39,844 bases of DNA from Deltaproteobacteria bacterium (GTDB lineage: Bacteria > Desulfobacterota > Desulfarculia > Adiutricales > JAFDHD01). The translations under genes and the position numbers were made by a program. The stretch covers positions 1-39,844 of the forward strand of contig JAFDLS010000005.1 in assembly GCA_019306365.1 (NCBI GenBank), in the 5' to 3' direction. How positions within the stretch are numbered: the first letter of the stretch is position 1; the number at the start of each line of letters is the position of its first letter. The notes under the pieces were generated by a model. That model did no database searches. It saw only the letters and a program-made list of their open reading frames with translations, and had not been told where the DNA came from. This document shows, piece by piece, positions 6,881 through 15,298 of this stretch.

Positions 6881-7710
6881 CTTTTGACAGTTCATTTCTT
6901 CTCAGCATTGTCACGTTTGCCTACCTTGCCGCCAGTTTGGCTTACATCTGTCTTCTGGTATTTAAAACAAAATTCTTTGGGCCGGCCGGAACCGTCCTTA
7001 CTCTAATCACCCTGGCCGCTCACACCGGAGCAATCATCTGGCGATGGGTCGAATCTTACCAGCTGGGAATCGGTCATGCCCCTTTCTCGAACCTGTATGA
7101 ATCATTAATTTTCTTTGCCTGGGCCATCACCTTTCTTTATCAAATCATGGAACGGATATATAAAAATCACGTCATCGGGGCCTTTGTAATGCCTCTGGCC
7201 TTTTTATCACTAGCCTATGCCGGACTTCAGCCCAAGGAAATCCATCCCCTGGTTCCGGCCCTGAAGTCCAACTGGCTTATCGCTCATGTGATCACCTGTT
7301 TTTTAGCTTACGCCGGTTTCGCGGTTTCAGCGGGATTGGCCTTGATACTTCTGCTTCCCCGGGGCAGGGAGTCAATCAGCAATCTGGCAAGCCGTCTGCC
7401 CGCAACAGGTACCCTGGACAGCCTGATCTATCAGAATATCGCCTTTGGCTTCATCCTTCTCACAGCGGGTATTATCACCGGGTCCATCTGGGCCCAACAA
7501 GCCTGGGGATCTTACTGGTCCTGGGATCCCAAGGAGACCTGGTCCCTGGTTACCTGGCTGGTTTACGCCGCTGTCCTCCACGCGCGCATGGTCAAAGGAT
7601 GGGCCGGTAAGCGGATGGCCGTGATGTCGTTGATAGGTTTTGCCAGCGTGCTCTTCACTTACTTTGGGGTCAATCTCATTCTTTCCGGATTGCATTCATA
7701 CGCCACATAA
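6877..7710 (+). CDS. ccsA: Cytochrome c biogenesis protein CcsA (ResC)
   Basis: A 277-residue protein with about eight transmembrane helices and the haem-handling WWD motif, WGSYWSWDPKETWSL, beginning at W210. It partners ResB in System II haem export and attachment. Conserved histidines likely to ligate haem are visible in the segment around GHAPFSNLYES and near the C-terminal end (GLHSY). Its ATG overlaps the resB stop (ATGA), so the two are co-translated. A MITE-like repeat begins nine bases after the stop. Confidence 0.95.
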   Translation: MTFDSSFLLSIVTFAYLAASLAYICLLVFKTKFFGPAGTVLTLITLAAHTGAIIWRWVESYQLGIGHAPFSNLYESLIFFAWAITFLYQIMERIYKNHVIGAFVMPLAFLSLAYAGLQPKEIHPLVPALKSNWLIAHVITCFLAYAGFAVSAGLALILLLPRGRESISNLASRLPATGTLDSLIYQNIAFGFILLTAGIITGSIWAQQAWGSYWSWDPKETWSLVTWLVYAAVLHARMVKGWAGKRMAVMSLIGFASVLFTYFGVNLILSGLHSYAT

Positions 7711-7718
7711 ATTTGATT

Positions 7719-7891
7719 GAGACCTCTGCAAAACTTCGTCCTTTAGCCGAACTCATGAGCGCCGCTTCGCTGACGCTGCAGCGGCATATGTCAGTCTCAA
7801 ATTTAAATCCTCGAAATATTGGTAATACGCCTGCGGGTTAAATTTTCGCCTTCCGCGATTTCAACAAAATTACTGGTTTTGCAGAGGTCTC
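7719..7891. repeat. MITE-like repeat, copy 2
   Basis: A 173-bp element with perfect 16-bp terminal inverted repeats, GAGACCTCTGCAAAAC at 7719-7734 and its complement at 7876-7891. ATT flanks it on both sides, a possible 3-bp target duplication. It has one copy of the internal 32-bp hairpin module and no coding capacity. It sits between ccsA and rlpA. Confidence 0.85.
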
Positions 7892-8052
7892 ATTACATAT
7901 ATTAGATGAGCCATTCAACAGACAATCGAGGCGGCTTTTAAAATAAAAATCAATTTTTTAATCGCGGGCCGTCATTTTGAATCGGTCTATATAGACAGAA
8001 AAAACACAAACTGATATTATTCAACAATAAATCTCATACCAGGGAGGATCGT

Positions 8053-8874
8053 ATGGGCCTTGCCCGTAAACAGTTTCATTGGGTCAATGCTGTCATGGGA
8101 ATATTTGTAGCCGGTTTCATCGGATTAAATCTTGCCGGATGCGGTCCAAGCCTTCCGAAATCGCGTCCGATAGAAAAATATAAACCGCCGAAAACGACTG
8201 CGCCGGCCACAAAGGCCTACCCGCTTTCAGGGAAGTCCTACACCATCAATAGCCAGCGATACTGGATTTTGGCGTCAGCTCAAAGCTATACCGAAAAGGG
8301 CATCGCTTCCTGGTACGGTAAAAATTTTCACGGTAAAAAGACGGCCAACGGCGAACGCTATAACATGTATGGCCTAACCGCCGCTCACAAAACCCTGCCT
8401 CTGGGCACCTGGGTTAAGGTTACAAACCTATCCAATTTTAAGGATGTAACGGTCAGAGTCAATGACCGGGGTCCATTTGTGAAAGGACGAATTATCGATT
8501 TGAGTTATGTGGCGGCGAAACAAATTGGGCTGGTTGGCGCGGGTACCGCCTGGGTGCGAGTTGAAGCTCTGGGTGTGCCCCAGGAAAGAAAAATTGACGG
8601 AAAAATGACCTCCGTTCTGGTTCAACCCAAAAGCTACACTGAAGGCCGGTTTACAGTTCAGATCGGTGCGTTCAGGGAAAAATCAAACGCGGAGGCCCTG
8701 CAAGCCAGGTTACAAAAGAACTATGATAAGGTGTGGATAGAAATTTTCGAGCTTGGCGAGAAAACCTTTTATCGTGTGAAGGTGTCTGAAAAAAGTACGA
8801 TTGGCCAAGCCATAGATCTCCAGGCCAAACTGGAAAATGAAGGATTTGAAGGTTGCTTTGTTGTGGCTCGTTAG
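8053..8874 (+). CDS. rlpA: RlpA-family lipoprotein (DPBB + SPOR)
   Basis: A 273-residue lipoprotein with an N-terminal hydrophobic segment ending in a lipobox (LNLAGC, Cys about residue 31). The middle is a double-psi beta-barrel ([20 protein letters not shown] through [20 protein letters not shown]), including the Asp and His residues expected of RlpA lytic transglycosylases. The C-terminus (about 200-273, [20 protein letters not shown]) is a SPOR domain that binds denuded septal peptidoglycan. Its role would be cleavage of glycan strands during cell separation. A strong ribosome binding site (GGGAGGATC) precedes the ATG. The gene follows MITE copy 2 and appears to be transcribed alone. Confidence 0.93.
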   Translation: MGLARKQFHWVNAVMGIFVAGFIGLNLAGCGPSLPKSRPIEKYKPPKTTAPATKAYPLSGKSYTINSQRYWILASAQSYTEKGIASWYGKNFHGKKTANGERYNMYGLTAAHKTLPLGTWVKVTNLSNFKDVTVRVNDRGPFVKGRIIDLSYVAAKQIGLVGAGTAWVRVEALGVPQERKIDGKMTSVLVQPKSYTEGRFTVQIGAFREKSNAEALQARLQKNYDKVWIEIFELGEKTFYRVKVSEKSTIGQAIDLQAKLENEGFEGCFVVAR

Positions 8875-8917
8875 GGCCTGCAAGCAGATTTATCCGATGT
8901 GAGTTAAGTGGCTTTTG

Positions 8918-9211
8918 TTATTCGTCAACCGCGCCGTTGATCTTTCGGCGCAACACCCCGGAAGTTTTAAAAACAACGACCTTGCGAGCGCGAAGCTGAA
9001 GATCCTGGTTTGTTTGCGGGTTACGGCCACGACGTGGCCTCTTCTGTTTGACAACAAACTTGCCAAACCCGCTAATCAGTATATTTTCTTCCTGAGCCAG
9101 GGTGTTCTTGATGATTTCAAGAAGGTTTTCCACGACCTCTCGGGACCGACTTTTACTCAGACCCGTTTTCTCGTAGACCTGGGCGATTATCTTCTCCTTT
9201 GTAACAGCCAT
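8918..9211 (-). CDS. ihfA: Integration host factor alpha / HU-family DNA-binding protein
   Basis: A 97-residue nucleoid protein of the HU/IHF family. The N-terminal helices (TKEKIIAQVYEKTGLSKSR), the SGFGKFVV strand and the DNA-minor-groove arm RGRNPQTNQDLQLRARKVV are all present. The GRNPQT form and TGLSKSRSREVV segment favour IHF-alpha over HU. The start at 9211 is chosen because AAAGGAG lies eight bases upstream; longer in-frame starts have no such site. It bends DNA and would assist sigma54 promoters such as those served by the activator at 3719-5275. Confidence 0.88.
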   Translation of the reverse strand: MAVTKEKIIAQVYEKTGLSKSRSREVVENLLEIIKNTLAQEENILISGFGKFVVKQKRPRRGRNPQTNQDLQLRARKVVVFKTSGVLRRKINGAVDE

Positions 9212-9273
9212 AGACCCGGCTCCTTTCATTTGAAGTCCCCACATCAGGGGAGCTTAGAATTACATATATGCCT

Positions 9274-9302
9274 AATATGCCTTATAAAAAAGACCCTGTC
9301 AA
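9274..9302 (-). promoter_or_regulatory. Promoter of the IHF/HU gene
   Basis: On the minus strand TTGACA (9302-9297), a 17-base spacer and CATATT (9279-9274) form a plausible sigma70 promoter. A short hairpin (CCCC TGATGT GGGG) lies in the leader before the ribosome binding site. Confidence 0.5.
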
Positions 9303-9476
9303 TAAGTTTTTTTAAATAATTTGCTCAAGGTCTGACTCCGCAAGCCCTTTAAAAATTAAGTGATTAAATGACCGAACCTCTGTGTGCAAGGCCTATTTAC
9401 GCTATATACGGCCCGCCGCCTCCGAAGAATTTATTTTTTATCCAACGATGACTCAATTGGCAATTGCTCTGTTTCC

Positions 9477-10142
9477 TTACTCTTTAACGGTCTGGGCCGC
9501 TCCTCTGGTTAATAAAGCGGATACCTTCTGCCAGACCTGCTCCTTTAACGTCTGAACATCCAAGGCTCCGTCCAGCCTTACAATATTAGAATCGCAAAGA
9601 GCCTCATAAGCCTTTTTTACCAAAGCCAGATATTCCAGCTGCTCGTAACCCGTATTTGCCTGCTCACTCCTGCCATCAGTAATCCTCAGGCGGCCAAGCT
9701 CGGGACTGATGTCAAAGATGATCACCAGATCCGGTACGGGGAATTTGGCGTTGCGCAGCCGAATTTCTTTCGGGTCCAGCCCAAGCGCGGACTGGTAAGC
9801 AATGTTACTGTAATAATAACGGTCCGCGATGACCACGCTACCCCGGTTCAGCGCTGGGGTTATATTGTCCCGAACATCCTCCTCCCGGTCAAAAATAAAA
9901 TAATTCAGTTCTTCATCCAGAGAGATATTCTTCCGGCCGCGTTGAGCGATTTCCTTTATTTTTTGGCCCCACGGTCCCGAGGTGGGTTCTTTAACACATA
10001 CCGCCTCAAACCCTTCTTTTTCTACTCTTTGTTTCAACAGGAAGGCTTGAGTTGTCTTGCCTGCGCCATCAATACCCTCGAGGGCCACAAAAACCCCCTT
10101 TTCGAGACTCTGAAGATCGCGAACCGATTTAGAACCTGTCAT
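9477..10142 (-). CDS. tmk: Thymidylate kinase
   Basis: A 221-residue dTMP kinase that phosphorylates dTMP to dTDP for DNA synthesis. The P-loop is FVALEGIDGAGKTTQ, the DR-Y motif is ADRYYYSNIAYQ, and the lid region follows RITDGRSE. The length is typical. An N-terminal extension of about 15 residues precedes the P-loop strand. The start overlaps the stop of the upstream exported-protein gene by four bases (10139-10142), so it is third in an operon with that gene and the flavin reductase. Confidence 0.94.
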   Translation of the reverse strand: MTGSKSVRDLQSLEKGVFVALEGIDGAGKTTQAFLLKQRVEKEGFEAVCVKEPTSGPWGQKIKEIAQRGRKNISLDEELNYFIFDREEDVRDNITPALNRGSVVIADRYYYSNIAYQSALGLDPKEIRLRNAKFPVPDLVIIFDISPELGRLRITDGRSEQANTGYEQLEYLALVKKAYEALCDSNIVRLDGALDVQTLKEQVWQKVSALLTRGAAQTVKE

Positions 10143-10705
10143 CTTTTTTCAAAAACCTTGCTTAGGGTAGCCTCTTTTTCAGAGTTCTCATCATGAACTG
10201 TGATTTGAAGCTTATACCTGCCTGCTGGCAGGTCTCTGAAATTAAAAGTAAAAAAAATAGGATATTCAGTCTGAAGTGATCGAGACCGCACTTGGTACTG
10301 GGCAAAATTCTGCTGGCTGCCAAGAACTTTATTTTTATCGTCCAAAACAGCGAAATCAGCGAATAACCTGAAGCTGTAAAACGGACCTGCCTTTTTTATA
10401 GTGTAACCCACCGGTTCCAGGTAGATCAGTACGGGTTCAACCGCGTCAAAAACATTACTCTCGCGAGGTTTATACATACCGAAACCCTCTGGCGGCTCCA
10501 TGATCCATGTCGCGTTGTTGAACGTCAGGGGAGCCTTGTTCCAGGTTCCTTCCAGTGCTTCCCGCAGTTCGATGATGGCCTGAGTATATTCACCGTTATC
10601 ATAACTGTACTTGGCCCGCTGGATTGTTACAGAAGGGTCAGCCGCTAAAGCGGTTCCTGCCAAACCAAGGCAGATCGCTAACCAAATTGTTGCCAGTTTA
10701 GGCAT
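10139..10705 (-). CDS. Exported protein of unknown function
   Basis: A 188-residue secreted protein. I place the start at 10705 because AAGGAGGGAGG lies just upstream, and the resulting N-terminus (MPKLATIWLAICLGLAGTALA) is a clear signal peptide cut after ALA. The mature part begins with a TPR-like helix pair (RAKYSYDNGEYTQAIIELREAL) and ends in a beta-rich domain (FNFRDLPAGRYKLQITVHDE) resembling an extracytoplasmic Ig-like fold. I do not recognise a named family. It is translationally coupled to tmk and lies 27 bases after the flavin reductase gene. Confidence 0.8.
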   Translation of the reverse strand: MPKLATIWLAICLGLAGTALAADPSVTIQRAKYSYDNGEYTQAIIELREALEGTWNKAPLTFNNATWIMEPPEGFGMYKPRESNVFDAVEPVLIYLEPVGYTIKKAGPFYSFRLFADFAVLDDKNKVLGSQQNFAQYQVRSRSLQTEYPIFFTFNFRDLPAGRYKLQITVHDENSEKEATLSKVFEKR

Positions 10706-10732
10706 AATAGATCCTCCCTCCTTGAACATTTT

Positions 10733-11338
10733 TTATTCCCGGTTTATAAACTCGACCGCAGTGCCGCCAAGTTCACGGGCTTGCGATAACGCTTCTGGTT
10801 TATCAAAAACTTCTCCAGCTAAATCCACTCCCCGAACAAGAACCTGACCGCCAAACTCGAGGTTTAAAACATCAAAAAAGTATTTTACGGTGAGCAGTAA
10901 ACCATCAAAAACCTTTTTACCAAGAGTGGCCGAGGCTGAAATAACATACCCCCGGCCCGGCGGCTGATCAGTTTTCCAGTTCAGCCGATATTTACGGCTC
11001 CACATGGCCTGACAGCGGTCAATTACCGCTTTGAGCTGAGCGCACGGCCCATAGAAAAAGATGGGGGAAGCTACGATCAGTACACGGGCCGCGTTCAGTT
11101 TGTCATAGAGTTCGATCATGTCGTCCTTGATGGCACACTGACCATCTTTCAAACAGGCATAAATTTCCAGGCAAGGGCTGATTTTCAAGTCACGCAGGAC
11201 AACTTTTTCTGAGACGACGCGTTTTTCGGTTAAAACCGTCAGGGTTTCGTCCAGCAGCAAGTCCGTGTTCCCTCCCCGCCGAGGACTGCCTTGCAGGGCT
11301 AAGACCGGGGCCCGAACTGCTTTGGATTCATCTGGCAT
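10733..11338 (-). CDS. NADPH-dependent FMN reductase / flavodoxin-fold protein
   Basis: A protein of about 201 residues with a flavodoxin-like fold: LALQGSPRRGGNTDLLLDE binds FMN phosphate and ASPIFFYGPCAQLKAVIDR is the second flavin loop. It resembles iron-sulfur flavoproteins. Their usual C-x2-C-x2-C-x5-C pattern appears here as PCLEIYACLKDGQC, with the second cysteine replaced by Ile, so a full 4Fe-4S site is doubtful. ATG at 11338 is used; a GTG three codons upstream is also possible. It is first in the operon with the exported protein and tmk. Confidence 0.87.
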   Translation of the reverse strand: MPDESKAVRAPVLALQGSPRRGGNTDLLLDETLTVLTEKRVVSEKVVLRDLKISPCLEIYACLKDGQCAIKDDMIELYDKLNAARVLIVASPIFFYGPCAQLKAVIDRCQAMWSRKYRLNWKTDQPPGRGYVISASATLGKKVFDGLLLTVKYFFDVLNLEFGGQVLVRGVDLAGEVFDKPEALSQARELGGTAVEFINRE

Positions 11339-11444
11339 AGTAATCACATGCCTGAAAATCGATTAGTATCATATAACCTTTTTTCATACCCAATAGAAAT
11401 CCTGCTCGGGTTCCCGGCCCACGGTCCAAACAGGCGCTTGACGT

Positions 11445-12233
11445 TTAACTGACTGCCAAACGAAATCCGATGTCATGGTCACGGTGGATAGGCAGATGCC
11501 ACTCCCGGAAACCACAGCGAAGGAAATAGGGATCACTGTTCCAGCTTCCGCCGCGAATGACTCTTGCTTCAGCCGCGCTTGGTTCTTCCCGCCCGTCATC
11601 GGTCCGATAGGGATAACTTTTTTCCAAGGAACTGGTCCATTCCCAAACCTGTCCATGTATATCGAATAAATTAAATTTGTTGGCTTTCTTTTGAGCTACA
11701 GGCCGCGGGCGGAAGCCGGCGTTGGCGCCGAACCAAGCATAGTTCTCCAAGCGGGAGGACCGTCCCTCAAAGCAGTAATCGCCCTGTGATCCAGCCCGGC
11801 AGGCGTATTCCCATTCAGCCTCAGTCGGCAGGCGGTGAGCGTCCGTCTCCATCATCTCATTAAGCCGCTTGATAAACTCCTGAACCTCGTACCAGTTGAC
11901 TGTCTCCATTGGAAAATCAAATCCACCCTTGTAGCTGGCCTGGTTATGCCCCATAACCCGTTCCCACTGGCCCTGCGTCACCGGGGTACGCCCCATATAA
12001 AATGACTGAATCTTGACCAGATGCTGGGGAGCGGAATCATAGCGGGTGTATCGCTCCTGTTTTTCCTGTTCTCGAACCGCCTCTTCCACGCTCTTGAGGT
12101 CGGTTGGATCGTCAACAAGCGCGTCTGTGCCCATGATGAACTCACCGCCCGGGATAAGGATAAACTCCATACCAATCTTATTGACAAGTTTTTTCTTAAG
12201 AGGCTTTTCCGCTGACCTTGGTTGTCCAGACAT
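11445..12233 (-). CDS. SUMF1/FGE-fold protein lacking the FGE cysteine pair
   Basis: A 262-residue protein made of one formylglycine-generating-enzyme (SUMF1/EgtB/PvdO) domain. Signature segments are FILIPGGEFIMGT, RTPVTQGQWERVMG, RLPTEAEWEYACRAG, FNLFDIHGQVWEWTSS and RVIRGGSWNSDP. In true FGE two catalytic cysteines lie just after the RGGS motif; here Ser and Leu occupy those places, although one nearby Cys occurs in LRCGFREW. Sulfatase activation is therefore unlikely, and it may instead be a SUMF1-fold protein of other function. ATG at 12233 is chosen over an adjacent upstream TTG. It has no signal peptide. Confidence 0.87.
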   Translation of the reverse strand: MSGQPRSAEKPLKKKLVNKIGMEFILIPGGEFIMGTDALVDDPTDLKSVEEAVREQEKQERYTRYDSAPQHLVKIQSFYMGRTPVTQGQWERVMGHNQASYKGGFDFPMETVNWYEVQEFIKRLNEMMETDAHRLPTEAEWEYACRAGSQGDYCFEGRSSRLENYAWFGANAGFRPRPVAQKKANKFNLFDIHGQVWEWTSSLEKSYPYRTDDGREEPSAAEARVIRGGSWNSDPYFLRCGFREWHLPIHRDHDIGFRLAVS

Positions 12234-12306
12234 CAATTTTATCCCAACTTTAAACGCACATCAAACGGTCCAAAGAGATCGTTCGCGTGGTCTGATGAAT
12301 ATAAAC

Positions 12307-12720
12307 TTAAAACCCTTTTTTTATCTCTTCGGCCACCGCCTGAATCTCATCCATGTTTCCGGCGACTGGCTCCCAACTGCCAATGGTGAGTTTATCGTCC
12401 TCCCAACGCGGGAGGAAATGCATGTGGTAATGAGGAATCAATTGACCAGCGGCGCGCCCATTAGCCTGCCAGATATACATTCCATCCGCGTTCATACCTG
12501 TTTTGATCGCTTTAGCCAGACGCTTGGCCACAACGATTAGGTCACGCAGAAGGTCCTCAGGTATAGTGAAAACATCCTCATGATGGGTTTTGGGGATCAA
12601 AAGGCAATGGCCCTTGCCCACAGGATTGATATCCATAAATACTGAAAACTGCTCATCCTCATACACCTTGGCCGAGGGTAATTGCTGAGCCGCGATCTTG
12701 CAAAAAATACAGTCTTCCAT
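12307..12720 (-). CDS. HIT family hydrolase
   Basis: A 137-residue histidine triad protein, a nucleotide hydrolase or transferase acting on AMP-linked substrates. The N-terminus MEDCIFCKIAAQQLPS has the CxxC of Hint-type proteins, and the catalytic triad is HYHMHFLPR near residue 100. The start at 12720 follows GGAGG at proper spacing; a start five codons upstream lacks one. It lies 30 bases after the stop of the upstream unknown gene and is probably co-transcribed with it. Confidence 0.92.
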   Translation of the reverse strand: MEDCIFCKIAAQQLPSAKVYEDEQFSVFMDINPVGKGHCLLIPKTHHEDVFTIPEDLLRDLIVVAKRLAKAIKTGMNADGMYIWQANGRAAGQLIPHYHMHFLPRWEDDKLTIGSWEPVAGNMDEIQAVAEEIKKGF

Positions 12721-12750
12721 GGGAACCTCCGACATTACTTTTCAATGAGG

Positions 12751-13473
12751 TTAACGCAAGGCCGGACGAATGGCCTCTTTATATTGCTCGAAAACGGTAA
12801 AAACAAAATGCATCGTCCGTCGCTTAACCTCCCGGGGCAAAGGCAGTTCCGGCCATGAATGAATCCTTTCCGTTTCAAGACTGACAGGTTTAATAACCAT
12901 TGCTTCATAAAGCGAATTCATCTCGCCCGGGCTGAAGTTACCGCCCATGACTTTCTTTTTCAGAAGCGTTTCCACGTCCATGCTTTTCAGAAAATTAATA
13001 ATATTCAATATATCGTAATTTTGTTCAAAGGTTTTTATGTCCATGTTTATCTCATCAGCCAGGGCCGTGAGATTTCCCGCTGCTTCCTGGCCTTTACCCG
13101 TCAGCAAGCGAAATTCGTTGTATGTCTTAAGGACCAAATCCAGATAACGTCCCCGATCCGTAAACCCTTTCGGTGATAACCCAACCGGACACGCCGGAGG
13201 CTGATTCATGACTTCAGTATAACTGACCCATGACAACGGCGGACGATCAAAACCTATTAAGGAAAAAAAATGCGCCAGGTTTTCCGGAGTAACCAGCAGG
13301 CAGGCCAGGTGATCCCTTATTTTTCCAGCGGCCGCCGCGATTTCACGGTAGGATTCTAACTCGCTTGAAAACTCCTTCTTTTCCTCCTCAAGGATAATCC
13401 TCTCCTTGAGGTAACCGTTGATGACCTCTTCCTTGATTTGATAGTTGAGATAAGTTAAATAATCGTCCTGCAC
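12751..13473 (-). CDS. Unknown helical protein
   Basis: A 240-residue soluble protein that I do not recognise. It is largely alpha-helical, with a charged N-terminal segment of likely coiled-coil character (GYLKERIILEEEKKEFSSEL). A central part contains a short Pro/Cys stretch (NQPPACPVGLSPKGFTDR). There are no membrane segments and no metal-binding motif. It sits between an MFS transporter and a HIT hydrolase on the same strand. Confidence 0.7.
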   Translation of the reverse strand: MQDDYLTYLNYQIKEEVINGYLKERIILEEEKKEFSSELESYREIAAAAGKIRDHLACLLVTPENLAHFFSLIGFDRPPLSWVSYTEVMNQPPACPVGLSPKGFTDRGRYLDLVLKTYNEFRLLTGKGQEAAGNLTALADEINMDIKTFEQNYDILNIINFLKSMDVETLLKKKVMGGNFSPGEMNSLYEAMVIKPVSLETERIHSWPELPLPREVKRRTMHFVFTVFEQYKEAIRPALR

Positions 13474-13542
13474 GTCCTGTCATCCTGAATGATGATGTCT
13501 CAACCGCATGAAATGAGATATTAGGCTAAAGGGGTTGGGATG

Positions 13543-14733
13543 TCAATCAGGGGCAGGCCCTTCCTGACGACCCCATCCCTTTTTAAATACAGTTATTCCA
13601 CCTTTAAAGTAATACATAAAAAACAGAAGGCCGACAAAGCTTATCCCGCCGGCGACATAAAAGATGGAATTCAAACCCAGAGTGTCCATGATGAGTCCCG
13701 AGATCAAGGGTGCGGCGATCATCCCGATACTCATGGCTGCGTTGAACAGACCCATGGTAGCGCCCAATCCCAGGTCTTTTCCGGCCATTACGGCCAGAGC
13801 TGTGGCGGCTGGCATGGATATGGCTGCCCCAAGACCCATAATGACCAGGAGGGCCGTTAACTGCCAGAAACCATTACTCAGCGGTATCAAAACCAGGCTC
13901 AATGTCCCGATCATCGAACCTGACATGATCAGGAAAAACTTATTCGATTTGTCCGATAAGATCCCAAAGGGGATCTGCAGCAGGGCCATGAGCAATATGG
14001 GTGTTGAAACCATTATGCCTATCTGAAGAACGGAAATCCCTGATCGTGAAGCGAAAATAGGAATAAACGACATAACGCCTCCACGGCCCAAGGCGTTTAT
14101 TATCCTGAAAATCATGAGACCCTTGATGAGGTTGTTTTTTAAGATACCTTTAAATGAGACAGAACCTTTGGGTTTTCTGAGAGCTTTTTTTTCTGGCAAA
14201 AAAAATAATACCAGGAAAAAGGCCAGCGCCGCCAAGGCGGATAAGGGGTAGAAAACGACTGAAAATCCAAAAAAATCATACAAAGCCCCGCCCAGTAAGG
14301 GACCGCATCCCATCCCCAGAAACATGGCCTGGTTGATTGTCCCCATGGTTTGTCCTTCCTTGCCTCCCATGGAGATCTCTCCCGCGTAAGCCATGGCGAT
14401 GGGGATAACAATCGCCGAGGCAAACCCGTGGAAAAATCTGACAGCGGTAAGCGAGTAGACGCTGGCCGCCCTTGGATAAAGAAGTGAAATAGCAAAGTAA
14501 GTCACCAACCCGAAAAGAATAAATCGCCTTCTACCCCTTTCATCCGAAATCTTGCCGATAATGGGCATTAAGATCCCGCGTGAGATAGAAAAGGAGGCAA
14601 AGATAATTCCAAGCCAGACTCCGGTCGCGCCCAGACTATCCGCATAAATAGGCATAATCGGGCCAATGATTCCCAAACCAAAAATAGTAGAGAATACAGT
14701 AACATACAAAATAAAAAGAATACGACTATTCAT
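13543..14733 (-). CDS. MFS transporter
   Basis: A 396-residue major facilitator protein with about 12 transmembrane helices. The cytoplasmic loop 2-3 motif (GKISDERGRRRFILFG) and its weaker repeat between helices 8 and 9 (GILSDKSNKFFLIMSG) are visible. The general layout is that of drug/H+ antiporters of the TetA/DHA1 type. The substrate is unknown. ATG at 14733. The upstream gap is gene-free, so it probably heads the run of minus-strand genes down to 11445. Confidence 0.9.
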   Translation of the reverse strand: MNSRILFILYVTVFSTIFGLGIIGPIMPIYADSLGATGVWLGIIFASFSISRGILMPIIGKISDERGRRRFILFGLVTYFAISLLYPRAASVYSLTAVRFFHGFASAIVIPIAMAYAGEISMGGKEGQTMGTINQAMFLGMGCGPLLGGALYDFFGFSVVFYPLSALAALAFFLVLFFLPEKKALRKPKGSVSFKGILKNNLIKGLMIFRIINALGRGGVMSFIPIFASRSGISVLQIGIMVSTPILLMALLQIPFGILSDKSNKFFLIMSGSMIGTLSLVLIPLSNGFWQLTALLVIMGLGAAISMPAATALAVMAGKDLGLGATMGLFNAAMSIGMIAAPLISGLIMDTLGLNSIFYVAGGISFVGLLFFMYYFKGGITVFKKGWGRQEGPAPD

Positions 14734-15298
14734 CTAGTTCCACTAGTTGCACCCGGCTGGAATTATCACCTCTTACACCAGACTTAAGCTAATAACAGGA
14801 TTTTTTTTCAGGCGGACAACTGATTGATTAGAGTGTTTGTCATAAATGTGTCCCGTTTAGCCCCGGGGTAGGAGAAGGTTTAGTTTCGGCCACTCTCGCA
14901 AGCCGCCTTACGACAAACGCAAAAACATCATGTAATTGCCATTTGTTATTTTATTGCAGTCGCTGTTAGAGCCTTTATTTACATAGTAATCAAGCGGAAC
15001 TTAATTCTGACAATTACTCTGATGTTTTAACCAAAGAGGATTTAATTGTGATTTCATGAACGGGACAAACTGAGCCATCACCTGCACCATGCCCAGCTAT
15101 TGCTCCTTATCCACAGTTTGGTCTCTGATCTTTATGCCCGGCTCAAGATGATACAGCCATCGAGGAAGGAGCAAAAAGACTAAAAAAGGTTGAGCATTGA
15201 AAAATAATCCTGGGGCCTAATGTTTTTAACCTGTTGGTTTAAATTGGCGCTGGACGTTATAATGACTGCTTCACACACCCTTCAACCCCGGTTAAAGA
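14734..15298. other. Intergenic region with possible mobile-element debris
   Basis: There is no intact gene. A 9-bp inverted pair, TGTCCCGTT at 14849-14857 and AACGGGACA at 15059-15067, encloses about 200 bp. Just beyond it a plus-strand frame without a start codon (about 15052-15183) encodes a helical fragment. Both could be remnants of a decayed insertion sequence, but I cannot support a family. Confidence 0.3.

Noticed and set aside
14849-15067. 9-bp inverted pair TGTCCCGTT / AACGGGACA as ends of a mobile element
   Set aside because: Too short, with no transposase or matching copy in the window. Kept only as a note in the intergenic entry.
15052-15183. Plus-strand helical frame without a start codon
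   Set aside because: About 43 codons, no start, no ribosome binding site and no recognisable family.
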